From NCBI GenBank assembly GCA_023427705.1, contig JAEZAL010000282.1, forward strand, positions 1-7,307: a stretch of DNA of 7,307 bases. Reading direction: 5' to 3'. Both the position numbers and the translations under genes were made by a program. Below the pieces are notes generated by a model. It did not search any database. It saw only the letters and a program-made list of their open reading frames with translations, and was not told the DNA's origin. This document shows, piece after piece, positions 1 to 6,406 of the stretch (position 1 is the stretch's first letter; every line of letters starts with the position of its first letter). The stretch is from Bacillota bacterium. GTDB lineage: Bacteria; Bacillota; Clostridia; Clostridiales; Clostridiaceae.

Positions 1-2
1 AT

Positions 3-785
3 GAGGATTTTGTAAAAATAGCTCAAACTGAATATTACAAATATGTAAATCAGCCTTTTTCTGATGGTAGTGAAAAGTGGGCAACAAATAGAAATCAACT
101 TTTTAATGAATATAGTAATTATTATTATCCTTATGCATACTGCGGTAAAAATGGATATACACCTGAAGCTAATCACACATACACTGCAGCTGCTGTAAAA
201 GATGATCAAATGTTAATAGCTTCATTTATAAATGCCACAGATAAAGATAGTTTTTATACTAATATAGGGCCATTATTTGATTATGGATTTGATAACTTTG
301 AAACAATAAAATTAATTGGTGAAAATGATACATTAGATACATATAAAATTAATGATAAAATAACTCTACCTTTATTAGCTAATAGTAACTTTTACTATAC
401 TAAGTCTAAAACTGAAGACGTCCCTAAGTATTCAATAGAATATGATAAAACTGATATATGTAATCAAGAAATCAAATTAGGTGATGTTTTATTTAAGGCA
501 AAAATTAATATTGCTGGTGAAACTGTCTCTACTATAAATTTAATAAGTGGTGGAAATAGAGAATACAATGATAAAATTATGTTAAAGGAAAACTTCGAAG
601 AGTTTATAAAGAAGCCAAGCAATGTAATTTATGCAATAATCGGTATATTAATCCTTATATTTATCTTATATGTATTAATTAGATATATATCATTATCTAT
701 AAAGAGAAGAAAGCTAAGAAAAAGACACGAAATAAGAAAAAAAATAAGAAGAAGAATTCATTTTAAATATAAAAAGATACAATAA
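3..785 (+). CDS. DacF-like D-Ala-D-Ala carboxypeptidase (peptidase S11), C-terminal part
   Basis: Partial gene: the reading frame is open from the left window edge, so the N-terminus with the SxxK and SxN motifs is missing and 260 residues are visible. S11 enzymes (low-molecular-weight penicillin-binding proteins) trim the terminal D-Ala from peptidoglycan stem peptides outside the membrane. Support is the block NRNQLF (residues 29-34), then YPYAYCGKNGYTPEANHTY at 42-60, which matches the family's third active-site region. The family reads KTG there; this protein reads KNG at 49-51. A beta-rich C-terminal domain follows, then a hydrophobic segment at about 208-230 and a strongly basic tail of about 27 residues (KRRKLRKR, RKKIRRR) that should lie in the cytoplasm. 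The first ATG in frame (210) is internal to the conserved domain and is not the start. Family assignment is firm; activity is less certain because of the motif change. Confidence 0.85.
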   Translation, partial: EDFVKIAQTEYYKYVNQPFSDGSEKWATNRNQLFNEYSNYYYPYAYCGKNGYTPEANHTYTAAAVKDDQMLIASFINATDKDSFYTNIGPLFDYGFDNFETIKLIGENDTLDTYKINDKITLPLLANSNFYYTKSKTEDVPKYSIEYDKTDICNQEIKLGDVLFKAKINIAGETVSTINLISGGNREYNDKIMLKENFEEFIKKPSNVIYAIIGILILIFILYVLIRYISLSIKRRKLRKRHEIRKKIRRRIHFKYKKIQ

Positions 786-814
786 AATTTATAATTTTAT
801 ATTTTATTAAGATT

Positions 815-838
815 TAAACTTAATTAATATTAAGTTTA
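815..838. repeat. AT-rich perfect inverted repeat (10-bp arms, 4-nt loop)
   Basis: Arms TAAACTTAAT (815-824) and ATTAAGTTTA (829-838) are exact reverse complements around TAAT. It lies 29 bp after the carboxypeptidase stop codon and just before the bidirectional terminator. All pairs but two are A-T, so it would be a weak RNA hairpin. It could protect the 3' end of the mRNA or be a protein-binding palindrome; no function is shown. Confidence 0.6.
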
Positions 839-848
839 TCTTAAAAAA

Positions 849-879
849 GAAGGAGCTGTTTACTTACTACAGCTCCTTC
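849..879. terminator. Bidirectional Rho-independent terminator
   Basis: The arms are an 11-bp perfect stem (849-859 GAAGGAGCTGT with 869-879 ACAGCTCCTTC) around a 9-nt loop. On the plus strand it is followed by CTTTTATTT, and on the minus strand by TTTTTT (843-848), so both orientations have a U-tract. It sits between the convergent carboxypeptidase gene and rluA and can serve both. The rluA stop codon (883-885) is only 3 bp from the stem. Confidence 0.9.
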
Positions 880-882
880 CTT

Positions 883-1779
883 TTATTTAAGTCTACTAAT
901 TAAAGTTTCAATATCCTCAGGTAACTTTGCTCTTAAGCTTAATTCCTTCTTAGTTCTTGGGGATTTAAAATCTAATCCATAGGCATGAAGCGCTTGCCTT
1001 TTTATAACTTCACTATCTTCTTCTTTTCCATATAAGGTATCTCCCCAAATAGGATGCCCTAGCGAACTTAAATGAACTCTTATTTGATGTGTTCTTCCTG
1101 TTTCTAATAAACATTCTACCAAATCTGAATCTTTAAATCTTTCTACAACTTTATAGTGTGTTATACTTCTTTGTCCTCTATCATCTATAACTCTTCTTAT
1201 AGTTCCTTCTTCTTCTGGTCTATAAATAGGTAAATCTATTGTACCTTCCATATTTTCCATATGTCCATGAACTACAGCTAAATATCTTTTTTCAATATTG
1301 TTTAAACTCATTTCTTTTGATAAATCCATATGAGCATATTGATTTTTACCTATTATTATTAGCCCTGAAGTATCCATATCTAATCTACTTACTAATCTAA
1401 CTATACACTTTTGATTAGTTTCTTTAAAATAATACATTAATGCATTTGCTAGTGTTCCACTTTGATGTCTTTTAGTAGGATGTACAACCATATTAGGTCC
1501 CTTATTTACTACTATAATATCTTCATCTTCATAAACTACATCTATAGGTATATTTTCTGGATCTATATTTTGTGTTTCATCCTTCATTAAATTAATTAAT
1601 ATATTATCATTACCTTTTAATATATAATTCATTTTAACTGCTTTATTGTTTGCAAATATTCTCTTATCTATTGAAGCACTCCTAATTAATCTAGAAGAAA
1701 GTCCAAGTTCCTCTTTTAAGTATTCTCTTATTTTTCTTCCCTCGTACTCTTTAGGAGCTATTTTCTTTATAGTACTCAT
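883..1779 (-). CDS. RluA-family RNA pseudouridine synthase (RluD/RluC-like)
   Basis: A 298-residue, full-length member of the RluA family, which isomerises uridine to pseudouridine in 23S rRNA (RluC, RluD) or in tRNA and rRNA (RluA). Residues 1-70 look like an S4-type RNA-binding region. The catalytic domain begins near 80 (DVVYEDEDIIVVNKGPNMVVHP). The signature RLVSRLDMDTSGL at 128-140 contains the expected catalytic Asp134 in the RLD motif. RTHQIRVHLSSLGHPIWGD, near residue 230, is the second conserved block. The ATG at 1779 is preceded by AGGAGG (1784-1789), 4 nt away. The gene is monocistronic, bounded by terminator-like hairpins. The exact target uridines, and therefore the rluA, rluC or rluD name, cannot be decided from sequence alone. 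Confidence 0.93.
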   Translation of the reverse strand: MSTIKKIAPKEYEGRKIREYLKEELGLSSRLIRSASIDKRIFANNKAVKMNYILKGNDNILINLMKDETQNIDPENIPIDVVYEDEDIIVVNKGPNMVVHPTKRHQSGTLANALMYYFKETNQKCIVRLVSRLDMDTSGLIIIGKNQYAHMDLSKEMSLNNIEKRYLAVVHGHMENMEGTIDLPIYRPEEEGTIRRVIDDRGQRSITHYKVVERFKDSDLVECLLETGRTHQIRVHLSSLGHPIWGDTLYGKEEDSEVIKRQALHAYGLDFKSPRTKKELSLRAKLPEDIETLISRLK

Positions 1780-1796
1780 ATTTCCTCCTGATTTAA

Positions 1797-1824
1797 ATGT
1801 ATAATGTAGAATGTAAAATGTAGA
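1797..1824. repeat. Four tandem 7-bp units, ATGTANA
   Basis: Four consecutive heptamers are visible: ATGTATA, ATGTAGA, ATGTAAA, ATGTAGA. They lie immediately upstream of the rluA ribosome binding site, so they are inside or next to its 5' leader. A 19-bp stretch here (1810-1828) occurs again, inverted and exact, at 6403-6421 in the obgE-rpmA gap, so this is a dispersed intergenic repeat family. Period 7 rules out coding use. Confidence 0.75.
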
Positions 1825-1832
1825 ATTATTGA

Positions 1833-1853
1833 TGTAATTTGTTCCAAATTACA
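1833..1853. repeat. Perfect palindrome upstream of rluA (9-bp arms, 3-bp centre)
   Basis: Arms TGTAATTTG (1833-1841) and CAAATTACA (1845-1853) are exact reverse complements around TTC. The left edge is 53 bp upstream of the rluA start codon. The compact symmetry resembles a dimeric repressor site or a small RNA hairpin. No consensus of a known clostridial regulator is recognised. Confidence 0.6.
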
Positions 1854-1922
1854 AAATAAACATTAGAAGCTACAAAAGAATTTAAGAAAAATTGAAAATA
1901 TAGAATACAAAAGTATAGATTT

Positions 1923-1947
1923 TAGGAGCTGTCATAAACAGCTCCTA
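1923..1947. terminator. Terminator-like hairpin downstream of the LCP gene
   Basis: The stem is 10 bp (1923-1932 TAGGAGCTGT with 1938-1947 ACAGCTCCTA) around a 5-nt loop. It lies 6 bp after the LCP stop codon on the minus strand, so by position it should end the obgE operon. However, the minus-strand continuation is AAATCTATACTTTT, a poor U-tract, while the plus-strand continuation TTTTTATT is a good one. The 9-bp core AGGAGCTGT/ACAGCTCCT is identical to that of the 849-879 terminator on the other side of rluA. Confidence 0.65.
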
Positions 1948-1953
1948 TTTTTA

Positions 1954-3303
1954 TTAGTTTCCGAATAAATTATAATCTTCACCTAAAAATATTACTACAT
2001 CATAATTCTTATATTCAGATTTACTTATTTTTTCAAACTTTTCTATATCTATATCACTTTTTAAAAGCTCTCTTAATTCTTTGTCATTTGTTTGTATAAC
2101 ACTTTTACTAACAGCACTAGTGTTATCAACTTCAACATTTGAATAACCTAATGATTTAAGCTTATCTCTAGCACTAGAAGCTAATCCTTCTATCTTTGTT
2201 CCATTTAATACTAATACCTTTAAGTCTTCTCTTTTTATTGCTATTATTTTATCTTTTGATGATGAACTATCAGCATTTAAAGCATTAATTAAATCTATAT
2301 TATCCTCTTTATATGGCACTATAAAATCTTGACCATAAATAGTTTCTGGTTGACCTTTAAGTGTTGTCATTATAAGATTAGATGACTTTAATCTTAGCAT
2401 TTTCATCCCTAAAGATATTAATTTATTAGCTGGCATATTAGTATCAACATTTTCACTAATAACTTCTAATATTTTTGGTACTTTAAATACTATGCTTGGT
2501 GTTAAAACCTTATCTACTAATTTACTAATAAATAATTGTTGATTTTTTATTCTATCTAAATCTCCATTTTCAAGTCCTGTACCATCATTATTTTGTCTCC
2601 ATCTAAAAAACTCTTCAGCCTTTTTACCATCTAAAAGAACTGTTTCTCCAGCAGTAAAGTTTATATGAAGGTCTTGTGCTTCATCATCGTAGTACATATC
2701 TTGCTGAATTGTCATTTCTACACCACCAAGAGCATCTACAATACTTCTAAAAGCATTATAATCTATTTCTACAATATAATTTATATTTATATCAAGTAAT
2801 GACTCAACATGGGTAGTAATCTCTTCTTCTCCACCTAAAGCATATGCAGAATTAATCTTCCAATATCTTTGATATTCACCTGTATCTAAATACGCATCTA
2901 CTTCAATCATAGTATCTCTAGGAATTGAAACTAAATGAGCTTTTTTAGTATTTGGATTATAATTAAATACCATTATAGTATCGCTTCTTCTTATAGATTT
3001 ATTAGATTGATTGTCAGTATCTCCTATATCCATTCCTAAAACTAATATGTTAATTGGATCACTTGAAGATGCTGGTGCTATTCCTGTCCCTATTGTATTA
3101 GTTTTTAAACTTGAAATAAAAGAATATGCATACATTACACCAGCAAATATTAAAACAAAGAAAAGAGTAATTACAGAAAATAATATTCTCTTTCTTCTTC
3201 TTTTTCTTCTTTTAGCTTCTATTGCTTTTCTTCTCTTTATTCTTTCTTCTCTAGTAAGCTGTCTTCTTTCTATGTTTCCAACATCTTCTCTGCTATTACC
3301 CAT
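1954..3303 (-). CDS. LytR-CpsA-Psr (LCP) family cell-wall ligase with LytR_C domain
   Basis: A 449-residue membrane protein. LCP enzymes transfer undecaprenyl-linked polymers such as teichoic acids or capsule onto peptidoglycan outside the cell. Order of parts: a basic cytoplasmic N-terminus (residues 8-39), one membrane segment (about 40-62), then the LCP domain from about 84. Visible LCP motifs are NILVLGMD (85-92), RRSDTIMVF (105-113), VSIPRDT (125-131) with the usual pyrophosphate-binding Arg, and FRWRQND-like residues followed by DLDRIKNQQ (248-256). A C-terminal LytR_C domain follows from about 360 (LKVLVLNGT). The ATG at 3303 is chosen because AAAGGGG lies 8 nt upstream; a GTG at 3306 would add one Met. 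It is the last gene of the obgE operon, 21 bp after yqeK. The exact polymer substrate is unknown. Confidence 0.92.
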   Translation of the reverse strand: MGNSREDVGNIERRQLTREERIKRRKAIEAKRRKRRRKRILFSVITLFFVLIFAGVMYAYSFISSLKTNTIGTGIAPASSSDPINILVLGMDIGDTDNQSNKSIRRSDTIMVFNYNPNTKKAHLVSIPRDTMIEVDAYLDTGEYQRYWKINSAYALGGEEEITTHVESLLDININYIVEIDYNAFRSIVDALGGVEMTIQQDMYYDDEAQDLHINFTAGETVLLDGKKAEEFFRWRQNNDGTGLENGDLDRIKNQQLFISKLVDKVLTPSIVFKVPKILEVISENVDTNMPANKLISLGMKMLRLKSSNLIMTTLKGQPETIYGQDFIVPYKEDNIDLINALNADSSSSKDKIIAIKREDLKVLVLNGTKIEGLASSARDKLKSLGYSNVEVDNTSAVSKSVIQTNDKELRELLKSDIDIEKFEKISKSEYKNYDVVIFLGEDYNLFGN

Positions 3304-3324
3304 CACTAATTCCCCTTTAAATAA

Positions 3325-3891
3325 TTACTTATGCAGCAATAAATAATTTCTTGCCTTAATACTATTTATATCAATAGGAACTCCTCTATTTAACAAGTAC
3401 TGAATAGTATGATTTAAACCTTGAAGAACCCCATTATCTAAATCATTGAATGTTTCTCTTCTAAGTTCATCTACTCCTGGGAAATTCCTGTTTGGCTCTA
3501 TCATATCAGCCATATAAATTACTTTATCAAGCTTACTCATGTTTTCTTTTGCAGTAGTATGCCATCTCATAGCACTTAAAATCTCTTCATCTTCAATTTT
3601 AAAAATTTCTTTAGCTACTATAGGACCTACCATACTATGCCAAAGCTCTTTATTTTCTTCTTCGTCATAAGATAACTTAATATTGTTTTTATCTATAACT
3701 TCTTTTAGCTCATATATAGTCATATTTTTAGCTATATCATGTGCTAAAGCGGCAATTTCTGCTTTTTTCTCATCTACCCCATTTATTCTTGCTAATCTTA
3801 TAGCTGTCTCAACTACTCCTAATGTATGAATAAACCTATTCTCCAGTAAGTTATTTTTAAGGTAGATTTTCATTTCGTCAGTACTAATCAT
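3325..3891 (-). CDS. yqeK: YqeK, HD-domain diadenosine tetraphosphate (Ap4A) hydrolase
   Basis: A 188-residue HD-superfamily phosphohydrolase. YqeK proteins of Gram-positive bacteria hydrolyse Ap4A symmetrically to two ADP. The metal-binding set is complete: His22 (IHTLGV), His51-Asp52 (ALAHDIAK), His85 (LWHSMVG), His111 (RWHTTA) and Asp129 (YMADMIEPNR). The frame also opens at a GTG 21 bp upstream (3912), but AAGGAG (3898-3903) lies 6 nt before the ATG at 3891 and would be inside the longer product, so the shorter start is preferred. It sits between nadD and the LCP gene, its conserved place in Firmicutes, 26 bp after nadD. Linkage to NAD synthesis suggests adenine-nucleotide housekeeping. 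Confidence 0.93.
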   Translation of the reverse strand: MISTDEMKIYLKNNLLENRFIHTLGVVETAIRLARINGVDEKKAEIAALAHDIAKNMTIYELKEVIDKNNIKLSYDEEENKELWHSMVGPIVAKEIFKIEDEEILSAMRWHTTAKENMSKLDKVIYMADMIEPNRNFPGVDELRRETFNDLDNGVLQGLNHTIQYLLNRGVPIDINSIKARNYLLLHK

Positions 3892-3917
3892 AATTTTCTC
3901 CTTAAATATCACTCTTA

Positions 3918-4535
3918 TTAGAATTTAATATTGTTACAATAATTATATATATTATTCTTTATAATAAAGTTCAATACCTCTTTAGATAAGAAAAAGTCAA
4001 CCCTTTTACCTTCTTTTATTCTTTCTCTAATCATAGAAGATGAAATTTCTAAGTCTATTATATCTAAAAACTCTATAGCTGTGTTAAATTTCACTTCAAT
4101 ATTATCTTTTTGAATTCTTAAATTTTTCTTATTGTAACCAGGTCTATTAAACACTACAAACTTTGAAAGTTTAAAAATTTCTTCAGGTTTTTTCCACTTC
4201 TCAATATTCATTAGACAATCAGCACCTGTAATAAAATACAGCTCATTATCTTCTAATTTAAACTTTTCTAAAGTTTCATAAGTATAGCTATAACCTTCTT
4301 TTTCAATTTCATAATTGCTTACTTCAAAATCCTCATAGTTTTTTATAGCTTCGCAAACCATATTATACCTTAAGGAAGCCTCTAAAACCTCACTATTTCT
4401 CTTGTGAGGAGGGCTTCCTACTGGCATAAATATTATTTTATCTAATTTTAATTGGCTCTTAGCTTCATATGCTATATATAAATGTGCTAAGTGAATAGGA
4501 TTAAAGGTTCCTCCTAGTATACCAATTTTTTTCAT
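3918..4535 (-). CDS. nadD: Nicotinate-nucleotide adenylyltransferase
   Basis: A 205-residue cytoplasmic enzyme that joins ATP and nicotinate mononucleotide to deamido-NAD, the step shared by de novo and salvage NAD synthesis. It is a Rossmann-type nucleotidyltransferase: GGTFNPIHLAH (8-18) is the phosphate-binding motif, here HLAH where HxGH is the general pattern. SPPHK (41-45) and ISSSMIRERIKEG (164-176) are the other expected blocks. Length is typical. The ATG at 4535 lies 4 bp after the yhbY stop, and the weak ribosome binding site (TAGGTAG) overlaps the yhbY stop region, so translation is probably coupled to yhbY. It is followed by yqeK. Confidence 0.95.
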   Translation of the reverse strand: MKKIGILGGTFNPIHLAHLYIAYEAKSQLKLDKIIFMPVGSPPHKRNSEVLEASLRYNMVCEAIKNYEDFEVSNYEIEKEGYSYTYETLEKFKLEDNELYFITGADCLMNIEKWKKPEEIFKLSKFVVFNRPGYNKKNLRIQKDNIEVKFNTAIEFLDIIDLEISSSMIRERIKEGKRVDFFLSKEVLNFIIKNNIYNYCNNIKF

Positions 4536-4539
4536 ATTA

Positions 4540-4833
4540 CTACCTAGGTAATTCTATCTTTGGTTTTTTTGAGGATTTTTTATATAAAACTATCTTACTA
4601 CCAATTGCTTGAATACCTTCGCAATTAATTTTTTCACATATTTCATTTGATGCTTCTCTTGCAGCTAATCCACTATTTTCAAGCACCTTTATTTTTATTA
4701 ATTCTCTTGCTTCTAAAGCTTCTTCTAATTGCTTTAAAAATGTTTCTTCTATTCCATTTTTACCTATTTGGAATATTGGATCCATGTTATTTGCAAGCCC
4801 TCTTAAATAAGCTCTTTGCTTTCCTGTTATCAT
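4540..4833 (-). CDS. yhbY: YhbY-family CRM-domain RNA-binding protein
   Basis: A 97-residue single-domain protein. CRM proteins of the YhbY type (YqeI in Bacillus) associate with pre-50S ribosomal particles. ITGKQRAYLRGLA at the N-terminus and PIFQIGKNGI (19-28), with the GKNG form of the conserved GxxG loop, identify the family; the whole protein is essentially the CRM fold. The start is set by AGGAGG (4840-4845), 6 nt before the ATG. It follows obgE after 15 bp and abuts nadD, as in other Firmicutes. With obgE it forms a ribosome-assembly pair. Confidence 0.93.
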   Translation of the reverse strand: MITGKQRAYLRGLANNMDPIFQIGKNGIEETFLKQLEEALEARELIKIKVLENSGLAAREASNEICEKINCEGIQAIGSKIVLYKKSSKKPKIELPR

Positions 4834-4848
4834 CTTAGTCCTCCTAAA

Positions 4849-6138
4849 TTATAATACATACTCAAATTCAAAATCATTAAGTCTTACCATATCGCCATCT
4901 TCAATGCCTAGTTCTCTAAGCTTATCTAATACTCCCTTATTTCTTAATACCTTATGGAAGTATCTTAAAGAATCAGCATCGTGTATATTAACTGAGTTTA
5001 ATAATCTATCTACAAATGATCCATAAACTACATATACTCTATTACCTTCTTCTCCATCTTCAATAGAAACATCGTAAGTAAATCTCTTTTCTTCTTGAAT
5101 AAATCTTTCTTCTTCACTAATTTCTAATTCAGTTATTGGAATTTCTGAAAGCATTCTACCTGCTTCTTTGATAATTGTATCTACACCTGATTTAGTTGCA
5201 GCTGACATTTTATAAACTTTATCAAAACCTAATTCATTTACTTTTTTCTTAAAGTCTTCATAAACTTCTTCATCATAAAGCATATCAGCCTTATTAGCTA
5301 CAACTATTTGTGGTCTATCCCAAAGCTTAACTGAATATTTTTTAAGTTCTTCGTTTATCTTAACAAAATCCTCAAATGGATCTCTTCCTTCAATTCCTGA
5401 TATATCAACTACATGTATTAATAGTCTAGTTCTTTCTATATGTCTTAAGAAGTCTAAACCTAACCCAACACCTTCAGCAGCTCCTTCTATTATTCCTGGA
5501 ATATCCGCCATAACAAAGGCATTCATTCCTTCTGCTTTAACAACACCTAAATTTGGTTTTAGTGTAGTAAAGTGATAGTTTGCTATCTTTGGTTTAGCAG
5601 CTGTAACTGTTGATAGGAATGTTGATTTACCTACATTTGGGAACCCAACTAATCCTACGTCTGCTAATAATTTAAGTTCTAATGTAATCCATCTTTCTTC
5701 CCCAGGCATACCAGGTTCAGCAAAGTGTGGTGCTTGCCTAGTAGGTGTACAGAACTTACAGTTTCCTTTTCCACCCTTTCCACCTTTTGCAAGGACAAAA
5801 ACATCATCTTTGTGAGAAAGGTCTGCTATAATCTTATTAGATTCAAAATCTCTAATAATTGTTCCCATAGGAACTTTAACGTGAAGATCATCTCCATCTT
5901 TTCCATAACATTTAGAGCCTTCGCCTTTTCCACCAGCTTCAGCCACAAATTTCTTTTTATATTTAAAGTCTAAAAGTGTAGTTAATCCTGGATCAACCTC
6001 AAAAATTACACTTCCTCCTTTTCCACCATCTCCTCCATCAGGACCACCTAGTGGAATGTATTTTTCTCTTCTAAATGATACACATCCGTTTCCTCCGTCT
6101 CCAGACTTAACAAATATTTTCGCCTTATCTATAAACAT
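4849..6138 (-). CDS. obgE: Obg-family GTPase (ObgE/CgtA)
   Basis: A 429-residue essential-type GTPase that binds the 50S subunit during late assembly and links growth to guanine-nucleotide pools including ppGpp. All three domains are present. The Gly-rich OBG domain spans 1-158 (SGDGGNG, GGPDGGDGGKGG, GGKGGKGN). The G domain has GFPNVGKST (165-173), TTLKPNLG (201-208), DIPG (212-215), NKAD (282-285) and SAATKSG (312-318). A C-terminal OCT domain spans about 350-429 (VYGSFVDRLL, GIEDGDMVRL), as in many Firmicutes. Two cysteines form a CKFC motif at 127-130 in the OBG domain. AGGTG (6144-6148) lies 5 nt before the ATG. It is the first gene of the five-gene operon, with its own promoter in the gap upstream. 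Confidence 0.97.
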   Translation of the reverse strand: MFIDKAKIFVKSGDGGNGCVSFRREKYIPLGGPDGGDGGKGGSVIFEVDPGLTTLLDFKYKKKFVAEAGGKGEGSKCYGKDGDDLHVKVPMGTIIRDFESNKIIADLSHKDDVFVLAKGGKGGKGNCKFCTPTRQAPHFAEPGMPGEERWITLELKLLADVGLVGFPNVGKSTFLSTVTAAKPKIANYHFTTLKPNLGVVKAEGMNAFVMADIPGIIEGAAEGVGLGLDFLRHIERTRLLIHVVDISGIEGRDPFEDFVKINEELKKYSVKLWDRPQIVVANKADMLYDEEVYEDFKKKVNELGFDKVYKMSAATKSGVDTIIKEAGRMLSEIPITELEISEEERFIQEEKRFTYDVSIEDGEEGNRVYVVYGSFVDRLLNSVNIHDADSLRYFHKVLRNKGVLDKLRELGIEDGDMVRLNDFEFEYVL

Positions 6139-6250
6139 AAAATCACCTATCTTTCATAAAATATTCTTACCTTATTCTTATTATTTCAATCTTCTTAAGG
6201 TTTAATATAACATAACTATAAATAACAAAATTATTACTTATATTATTAGA

Positions 6251-6277
6251 AACTAAATTCTACTATATAATTTAGTT
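6251..6277. repeat. Perfect inverted repeat over the obgE promoter -10 (possible operator)
   Basis: Arms AACTAAATT (6251-6259) and AATTTAGTT (6269-6277) match exactly around a 9-bp centre that includes most of the -10 hexamer. The predicted transcription start lies inside the left arm, so the transcript would lack most of the right arm. Any function is therefore more likely at the DNA level, as a binding site for a dimeric regulator. AT-rich palindromes also arise by chance, hence moderate confidence. Confidence 0.5.
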
Positions 6278-6291
6278 ATAACAGTTGTCAA
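6262..6291 (-). promoter_or_regulatory. Predicted sigma-A promoter for the obgE operon
   Basis: Read on the minus strand, a perfect TTGACA (6286-6291) is followed after 18 bp by TATAGT (6262-6267), five of six bases matching TATAAT; TATATA at 16-bp spacing is the alternative. Transcription would start near 6255, about 117 nt before the obgE ATG. This is the best promoter in the gap and is needed because rpmA ends in its own terminator. Confidence 0.65.
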
Positions 6292-6298
6292 ACTAACT

Positions 6299-6317
6299 CC
6301 TATATTATACATATAGG
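6299..6317. promoter_or_regulatory. Second palindrome with a TATAAT core
   Basis: Arms CCTATAT (6299-6305) and ATATAGG (6311-6317) are exact reverse complements around 5 bp. On the minus strand the palindrome contains a perfect TATAAT (6304-6309), but the -35 position holds only TTATAG at 17-bp spacing, so a promoter here would be weak or activator-dependent. It lies 8 bp upstream of the -35 of the stronger promoter. Confidence 0.35.
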
Positions 6318-6377
6318 GCATAAAATCTATAATTATCGATATGCATTTAAACAAATTTTTAAAATATCTTTATTTTA

Positions 6378-6397
6378 GAAACTCCCTTTGGAGTTTC
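6378..6397. repeat. 8-bp hairpin, terminator-like remnant
   Basis: GAAACTCC (6378-6385) pairs with GGAGTTTC (6390-6397) around CTTT. Neither strand has a U-tract directly after the stem, and no gene ends here, so it is not called as an active terminator. Confidence 0.45.
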
Positions 6398-6406
6398 AAC
6401 CTTAAT

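Noticed and set aside
3011..3346. Plus-strand open frame opposite the LCP gene start
   Set aside because: It lies antisense to the conserved LCP N-terminus and yqeK end, has low-complexity Leu/Phe runs from AT-rich antisense DNA, and has no domain.
3889..3912. GTG start at 3912 for yqeK
   Set aside because: It would place the AAGGAG ribosome binding site inside the coding sequence; the ATG at 3891 has ideal spacing and gives the usual length.
4647..4838. Plus-strand 63-residue hydrophobic frame opposite yhbY
   Set aside because: It is a Leu-rich antisense shadow of Lys/Glu codons in yhbY, without a ribosome binding site.
5725..5973. Plus-strand 82-residue frame opposite obgE
   Set aside because: It is antisense to the Gly-rich OBG domain, with no family features.
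6139..6255. Riboswitch or protein-binding leader in the obgE 5' region
   Set aside because: No recognisable riboswitch core, strong stem or terminator/antiterminator pair is visible.
6378..6397. Active terminator for an unseen gene
   Set aside because: There is no U-tract after the stem on either strand and no gene ends nearby.
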